Source: Branchipolynoe longqiensis (lineage: Eukaryota > Annelida > Polychaeta > Phyllodocida > Polynoidae). From it: a stretch of 64,000 bases of DNA. The stretch lies in contig CM059194.1 in NCBI GenBank assembly GCA_030323885.1, positions 22,990,780 through 23,054,779 of the forward strand, read 5' to 3'. The notes below the pieces were generated by a model, which saw only the letters and a program-made list of their open reading frames with translations, did not search any database and had not been told where the DNA came from. This document shows positions 57,367-64,000 of the stretch, in pieces (position 1 is the stretch's first letter; every line of letters starts with the position of its first letter). A program made the position numbers and the translations under genes.

Positions 57367-58850
57367 TATTTCCACGTGAGAGCTGCATGTCGTCCGCTTG
57401 TACTTGCCGCTGGCGTCCTCTGTGTTCCTAGCTTAAAGGATCACTTCCTGAACATGGATATTTCCCACCGACAAATATTGTCGCTTGTGGTTTATACTTG
57501 ATACTTAGGTGCTTTCAAAAAGTTGAGAAATAGGAGTTGGAATTGTAAAAGTAGATGTTGCAGATGCGGTGCCAAGCACACAACACAATGGCGTATAGTC
57601 TATGTTGTTTAAACTGGTTGCAGGTGACCATGGAGATGATGCGGGTTGCATGCGTCGGCTCATTTTGAAAGCACCGAAAGTAACATTCATGATGTACATG
57701 ATTTAAATGCAATTTCTTTCATTACTCAAATACTGAACACATTGAAGTTAAAGTTACATAATACCTGTCAATTAAAAAAAAGGATAGATGTATTAAATTG
57801 GTGGTTATTATCGATTTAGTTTAGTTGTGAAGTAGATTTTTATTTTAAAGAGTTAATTTTGGAGATATTTGACGTGAAAAGAAGCCTAAATTAATTCGGT
57901 TTCCACATTGAAATGCTGGACATAGGCTTTATTTAATCAGTTTAGAGCATTGGAATATAGCACAGGAACATGTGTTTTAGTTTTGAAAATGTGATACTCT
58001 AATCCGATTACGCCAGGTGGCAATACCAGTACTAGTTACTGGAGTTATGGACACACAACAGAGGGCGCTGTGGTCTGTATCAGTAATTTGATAACGTGCG
58101 TCTCCGACCTTGCTTAGGCCAAAAAGAAAAATATTCATGTTTCCGGTTTCAAGGGAAAGTTTGTGGGTCAGTAGGTAGGTTTGGTGGCTTTTTTTAATTG
58201 TCACTATTATTGTTTCAATACTATTAGTATTACTAGCTCAAGCTCATATTAAAGCAAGCGGGACACTATTCGGTTCAGTGTTCCAATGATAGGCATGCCC
58301 TCTGTCAAACTGTATCGATACTACTATCAGATCTGAGTTCAACGAGACCATGTAAGAGTATGATTAAAAAAAAAAAAATTCTCAGAGAGGAAAAATGATC
58401 AAATCAGGGGAGGGGGTTCTAACAAGGTCGGTCGGCAGGGGGACACATCATTTTTTCTTTTAGCCCTTGTATTATAGGTTATAACTGTTGGATCTGATTC
58501 CTACCGCTATCCTGGATGTCATTGGCTGGCGCTGTAATAATAACACTGGAAGACTTATGTGCACATATTCGCCCGAGAATAATAATGTTCTTTGCCAATA
58601 TATAAACCCGAACCGAAAATCCGTATCTTTTTACAAAATGATAGGAAAATTGATCTCCGATGCAAGTTTCAGGATAATGTGTTCAAGTGGGATTGCTGTA
58701 GCATGATGCAGTATATCAGTGGGCAGCACTATAAAGTCGCTATGAGTATGAGTATGCATTGTGACACGTCCGTACATATCCTGGTATACCTAGATGTCTC
58801 TAGGATATACAATCCTAATCATTCACTGTACTAGTTACTGGATCCATGAG
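57367..58850. other. Intergenic, no gene seen
   Basis: A strongly diverged TIR-A relative may occupy ~57735-58010. Otherwise AT-rich DNA without conserved coding pattern. Confidence 0.5.
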
Positions 58851-58851
58851 G

Positions 58852-59135
58852 TTGTCTGTTGAAGTTTTACATCCTGGCAACAACTAAGGTCATATCAGGA
58901 CATGTACCGACTTGTGACAGTGCACACTCACAACAACTTGACAGTGCTTCCCCACTGGGAAACCAGGCTGTCAGCACCATGACCTGATATCCCATGAGCG
59001 CCTGGCTAGTAAGTGAGAAGTATAAATTTGTACGCCATTGGTTTGACCAGATCGGGGTTCGATCGCGTGGGTTCGAATCCCACATCTACCAAAACGGGAG
59101 ACGGACGCTCAACTCATTCGGCCGTCGCGTCCGGT
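58852..59135 (-). mobile_element. SINE family 1, internally deleted
   Basis: Minus strand GGACGCGACGGCCGAATGAG ... GGGTTCGAACCCACGCGATC ... GTTGCCAGGATGTAAAACTT. About 50 bp of the body (around GATAATGTGACTGAG) is missing between TGATATCCCATGAGCGCC. Confidence 0.75.
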
Positions 59136-59482
59136 CGATAAATAAATTAATAATAATAGGTACCCCAAACAGATTTTTTTTTCCATGAAGTTAATTTGCA
59201 AATGGTACAGGTAGAACGATCTTATCATATTGATTACGAATATATATAATAAAAGTAAATCGGTCCATTTCGTCCCTGAGCTATGATATTTTTTATATTT
59301 ATTTCCCCCCTTAATTTTGCAAACATTTTTCATGATTCTGCAAATGCTTAAATCCTGATGTTTAAGGCTGCCTGCTGAAGGCAAATGCCATTTTAATTAC
59401 ATCATTTGTGTCAAACTTATTATTTAATAATAATAATAATAGTACATGGGAAGAATTTAGAATGTCTAACCAGCATAAAAGG

Positions 59483-59492
<10 letters not shown>

Positions 59493-59562
<70 letters not shown>
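59493..59562. repeat. (TA)n microsatellite
   Basis: About 35 TA dinucleotides with a few interruptions. Confidence 0.9.
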
Positions 59563-59565
<3 letters not shown>

Positions 59566-59889
59566 ACCGTCTAAATATAAATGTCCTGGGGGACAAAAAT
59601 CAGATTGGCCAGAAGATCGGTGCTAATGATGTGTAGTCCGATTACTTCCGGAGAAGTGAGGGGGTGGAGTAGAAAAAAAAACACAACAACAAAAACAGGG
59701 CGTGGGGACTGATCGATACGCGGGCCCAACCACCTCCCACGCACCGTCACCACGGTTAGCATTTCGTCATGAGGTCCCTACGTCACGCTGGGTGGCATTT
59801 AGTTGTGTCCTCTTGACCTTCATGAAGGTCAACGTGTGGTCAGCACCATGAGGCTCAACGTCTTCCTCTCATTCAAGAAATTGATCTGT

Positions 59890-60195
59890 GCAACACAGAG
59901 TTGTTTGATTCCTAGACTCAGAAAATAAATATAGGTATAGCCTTGGAAATTTTGTTTATAGATCTAGTATAGTATGAGAGATATAGAGACAAATCGGTCC
60001 AAACGGACAGCCATCTTGGAATCCAAGATGGCAGCCACCAACCACTTCTGTAAATGATTCCATTGGATTCCTAGACCCAGAAAACAGGGGTACCCTTTGC
60101 CATTTTGTTTATATCTACTATAGTATGGGAGACATAGAAAAAAATAGGTGCAGCGGGGCAGCCATCTTGGAATTCAAAATGGCGGCCACCAGGGG
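59890..60195. repeat. Two ~165-bp tandem units ending CAGCCATCTTGGAAT
   Basis: Each unit runs from ATTCCTAGACYCAGAAAA through TTTTGTTTATA, ATAGTATGRGAGAYATAGA and CAGCCATCTTGGAATYCAA to ATGGCRGCCACCA. Starts near 59910 and 60066. The surrounding 60200-61090 shows no gene. Confidence 0.75.
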
Positions 60196-61094
60196 GCTCT
60201 GACTTTTGGGGTCCATCTAAAAAGAATTATCATATCGGTCCATCCTACAACTGTGCAAAATTTGGTGCTTTCCTGAAAAGGTGAACAATGCTCCTGATAT
60301 TTTAGCCTTAATTCACACTATTCATGCCGCGGCTATGTTGAAACCAGACCGAGGCCAAGTAAGCATCTGCGAGGCATCGTTGTATGAAAAGTAATGTGGA
60401 TACTTTTTTGTCGACCAATACCTCTCGAAATCACTCAAATTTGAGGGTATTCATTTTTGAAACTGCCATATTCATCTTTGCATACCTGTTTTCTATCTAT
60501 TGGCCAATTTTTACGAAGATTGGGTTACCCTTGCATGGTGCTTTTCCCATTCTTTAACTACAATGTGACTGTCAACTTCAAGTCTGGATAGTTATGGTGG
60601 TATCATGTAATGCAGCACTGTCAGCATAGTTATCTGTGTAACACAGTTAAACAAGTCTTAGTAATTACAAATTAATAAAAGCTTTAAAAGGGTTCAAATA
60701 TATTAAAAAAATATATCTGTATTAAGAAAGTTATGCAATTTTGAATTTAAGAAAAGATTGGCAGCCAAGGTGAGTGACTTTGTTGACATTGCCTACTGAA
60801 ATGCATCTGATCATCACTCAATCTTCATGAAAATTGACCAATAAATAGAAAAAAGGTAAGCAAAAATGATTATGATAGTTTCAAAAGTTAATATCTTCAA
60901 ATTGTACTCCTTTAATTTAGGTAGTAGTTCATACACATCGGCAATACCAACTCTTACTCAGACTCGTTCTGAAGCCGAATTAGGTCACGCGTGGATAGTA
61001 TAGAGAGTGGTTGATTGTTGGAGTTTTCTGTCCTGGCAACCAGCTTGATCTAGACAGACAGCCATAATTAGACAGCTACAGTAAGCCAGCCAGT

Positions 61095-61425
61095 AATAGC
61101 GTTGGTTAGTTCGTTGGAGTTTTACGTCTCATGGCAACATGTAAGGTCATTTCAGAATGGCTACTGACTTGTGACACTGCACACTCATGGCGACTTTTAT
61201 ATTGCCGCCCCACTGGGAAATCAGGCCATTACCAGATATCCCACTCAGTCACATTATCCTGACATTGAGCCAACCAATCCATGCCCTATCCTATTAATGC
61301 CGAGTGCCAGGTTAAGAAGCGACATGTATCAATTTGAAAAGTTATTAGTTTGCCCGACCGGGAACCGAACTCCCGACCTTCCGCACGCGAGGCCCGGGCT
61401 CTACCGATTCGGCCACCACATCCGA
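61095..61425 (-). mobile_element. SINE family 1, full length
   Basis: Minus strand CGGATGTGGTGGCCGAATCG ... GGTCGGGAGTTCGGTTCCC ... GCCATGAGACGTAAAACTCC. One of the best-preserved copies. Confidence 0.8.
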
Positions 61426-61877
61426 TGTATAGAGTGTGAGGGTGTATTTAAATTGGCAAAACTATAAAATGACTGTTTGATTAAACATGTATAATCCGAT
61501 CAAATCAGAACAGTTTCCAATCCGAACACTTAATTAGATTTGATCCTACAAATCCAACTTAGATCTATACTGGTGGACTCATTAAACATTTATTGTAGTT
61601 TTGTGCTCCTGTGTTTTACTGTTATGCTTGAAAACGGGTAAGCAAACCCTAAAGCTAAGATTCCTTACATGCGGTATGCGGCATGCGAATGCGAATACAA
61701 ATCGGAAAGCATGTAAATGAATAGTGGTGCTTCCATAGGTCCGAATGTGTGAATGCGGCAAATGGATCGACCCATGGACCGATTGGTGCGGCATCCGAAT
61801 GCGAATGCGAAAGCTGCTGAGTTTGCCATAGAAAACAATACTGTTCCTTCACAAAGGTTGGGGGTTGGCATATATCT

Positions 61878-62212
61878 ACGCAATAAGTGAAATTTAATCA
61901 AATTAACCCTAAAAGCGAACCGTTATTAACGCTCCTGCCGCATTGGCAGCGTTATTCATATTGTCGAATCGACGAATGTAAAGTAAACAAATTGCCGCCG
62001 CCGCATCGACGTCGATATCTATACTGTCGAATGTCAACTAAACATGGCCGCCGCCGTATTGGTGGCAATATATTACACCCAAATCTATTCAATGCGATCA
62101 TATTTGACAGATTTACATACGCAATAAGTGAAATTTAATCAAATTAACCCTAAAAGCGAACCGTTATTAGCGCTCCCGCCGCATTGGCGGCGTTATTCAT
62201 ATTGTCGAATCG
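61878..62212. repeat. 95-bp direct repeat, period 240 bp
   Basis: ACGCAATAAGTGAAATTTAA through TTCATATTGTCGAATCGA occurs at 61878-61972 and 62118-62212 with about four differences. The spacer has CCGCCGCCG and ATTGTCGAATCGACGA/TACTGTCGAATGTCAAC echoes, so the unit itself is built from smaller repeats. Confidence 0.8.
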
Positions 62213-62384
62213 AGGGAATTCCCAAATCTATAACTAACTTCACGGTTAGCTATCCGCCCCGGCTAGTACATTGGTGCATACCACTTGACCTATTTCTCCA
62301 ACCTGCCGCTACCCGGAGGTAGCTATGCCAGAGCTAGCCCCTAGCGCCGGCTAAGCCTAACACTGATTGGTGCATACGGCCCCA

Positions 62385-63335
62385 GGACGGATACCGACTT
62401 GTGACCATACACATTCATGGCGAATTTATAGTGCTCCCACACTGGGAGACCTGGCCGGTGACACCATGCCCCGATAACCCACTGCCACATTATCCTGATA
62501 CTGAGTAAACCAATCCTGTCCCTATCAAATCAATGCCGAGCACCATCCTAGCTAGTAGTAGCAAAGACCCTATACTACTAAGACGGCTCACTCCCAATCT
62601 CTCCAATGGTATGGTAATGTAAATTTCGCAGTGCCACCTTGTGGTGGGTTTGATCAGCCGGTTGCTGGTTGGTGTTTCACATGTAAACACATACAATTAT
62701 ATTATACATGAGATAGGTAAGTATGAATACACATCAATATGAAATTGCTATGAATAAATACCCATCATCATCAGCATCATCATCACACATCTTTCACATT
62801 CATATATACATTTATACATATAATATAGCACCTGTTTAACCAAGAGAACAGCCAGCACACCAAGTGGTGGGTTTGATCATTTCGATTACACAGTACAGGC
62901 TGAGTGAGCCATCTTAGTATTATAGGGTCTTTGGTAGTAACGACAAGTCTCAATTTTGTAAGTCCTTGGGTTGACCTGGCCGGGATTTGAACCCACGACC
63001 TCCAGCACGGGAAGCCAGTCAGCCCACTTACCGATTTGGCCATTTGGTATTGATTGGTAGATTTCTTATATTTTCTTTCCTCCCCTAGGTTCGAAACCTG
63101 GTCATAGCAAACCAATGACGTAAAAATTTATACGTGTCGCTACCTATAGGGCAAGGACTGGTTAGCTCGGTGTCAGGATAATGTGACTGAGTGGGAAATT
63201 GGGTCATGGTGCCAGCGGCCTGATTTCCCAGTGGGGCAGCACTATAAAATCGCCATGAGTGCATACTGTCACAAGTCGGTACCCGTCCTGATATGACCTT
63301 AGATGTTGCTAGGACGTAAAACAACAACAAACAAA
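62385..63335. mobile_element. Cluster of SINE-1 fragments
   Basis: 62385-62530 minus body (GTGACCATACACATTCATGG). 62925-63045 minus head (GGTCGTGGGTTCAAATCCC as complement). 63085-63335 plus body and tail (ACCTATAGGGCAAGGACTGG ... GATGTTGCTAGGACGTAAAA). Between them only AT-rich sequence and a (CAT)n tract at ~62765. Confidence 0.7.
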
Positions 63336-63689
63336 CAAAACCTAGCAAGTAGCATGTCACTTGACATTACTAGGATAGGACTTGGAACAGTGGAATAATG
63401 ATGACTAATGTCCACGATTGAAATTTCGACTGCTTATAATTAATTAATCAACTCATAGATAATAAAACTATTTATTTTAATTCAAAGAAATTCTGAATCT
63501 ATCTAGGGTTAACTGTCCCGCCTGCCCCACCACATCTCTTCCCGTACACTGGTGATGTTATAGAAACCCGGATCTGTCTCCCAGTCTCCGGGTACATGTG
63601 TACTCTGGAGTACTCTGCTGTCATCAAACACACAGACACCAACCAACACACAGTGGCGGAGACAAGACAGCAATGGGAACTGCAGGACA

Positions 63690-64000
63690 TATTATATATG
63701 TGATATATAACGTGTTATATAATATAAAGGGGCGGAGCATTCTTGTGATATTTATTCCGCTTTTATTATGCATGCTATTTATTATTTATCCATACTCCTG
63801 ATCAGCCGATTTGCTGCGGGCCGATCCCCCCATTTGGCGCCATCAGCATCGGGTCACGTGCCTTTACACACCGTTTGGCGTCACATGAGCCTAGATTTTA
63901 AACTTGTTGTATTAGGTAGGGTGGTATATTGCTCGGCCAGAGCCTCGGTCAATAAAATCGGAGGCTTCCACCACTCCTCGCTTTGTGTCTTTCTCCTACT
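63690..64000 (+). mobile_element. Possible left LTR of an element continuing beyond the window
   Basis: TATATAATATAAAGG, then ~230 bp, then GAGCCTCGGTCAATAAAATC and GGAGGCTTCC. The poly(A) signal sits in the loop of a potential hairpin, followed by a T/C-rich stretch running off the window. This is the arrangement of an LTR U3-R-U5. Unproven without the partner LTR. Confidence 0.3.

Noticed and set aside
56938..57375. 145-codon minus-strand frame with LPDLTL repeats
   Set aside because: It is a translation of a 14-bp minisatellite inside a MITE.
63499..63690. Possible terminal exon on the minus strand (EYSRVHMYPETGRQIRVSI)
   Set aside because: An AG precedes it, but no upstream exon or recognisable family supports it and the window ends nearby.

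Overview
The window is eukaryotic nuclear DNA. It is AT-rich, its genes are split by long introns, and more than half of it is interspersed repeats. The repeats include several tRNA-headed SINEs, degraded non-LTR retrotransposons, many short TIR elements, and one structurally complete LTR element. The gene set (PIGM, a UBE2Q-type E2 enzyme, a nine-finger C2H2 protein) is metazoan. One SINE has a tail ending GTCTTTAAATAAAACAAGC, which I associate with molluscs and other lophotrochozoans. I therefore infer a marine invertebrate, quite possibly a mollusc; the sequence does not settle the phylum.

Three genes can be reconstructed exon by exon with consistent splice sites and phases. (1) PIGM, minus strand, seven exons between 13604 and 5494, 419 aa: GPI mannosyltransferase 1. 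(2) A UBE2Q-type ubiquitin-conjugating enzyme, plus strand, eight visible exons between 13975 and 33006. It is head-to-head with PIGM across a ~370-bp presumed bidirectional promoter, and one internal junction is unresolved. (3) A 763-aa C2H2 zinc-finger protein, minus strand, three coding exons between 48588 and 43174.

Layout: 1-5490 holds a LINE 3' end, a pogo-like MITE, two copies of a 6-bp-TSD TIR element, and a tandem array of decayed copies of the last PIGM exon. 5494-13604 is PIGM with a LINE, SINEs and TIR elements in its introns. 13605-13974 is the shared promoter. 13975-33006 is the E2 gene, whose introns carry a complete antisense non-autonomous LTR element with identical LTRs, a large inverted-repeat partner, and a 9-bp-TSD MITE 9 bp from a splice donor. 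33007-43170 is intergenic repeat mosaic. 43174-48588 is the zinc-finger gene. 48600-64000 is repeat-rich with no convincing cellular gene; it holds a DIRS/Crypton-like tyrosine recombinase remnant, a LINE fragment and about nine SINE copies.

The three genes are housekeeping or regulatory and do not form a pathway. The most informative material is the transposon stratigraphy. Several insertions have recognisable empty sites and exact target-site duplications. One SINE duplicated the stop codon of the E2 gene, and one repeat boundary falls at a splice donor of the zinc-finger gene.
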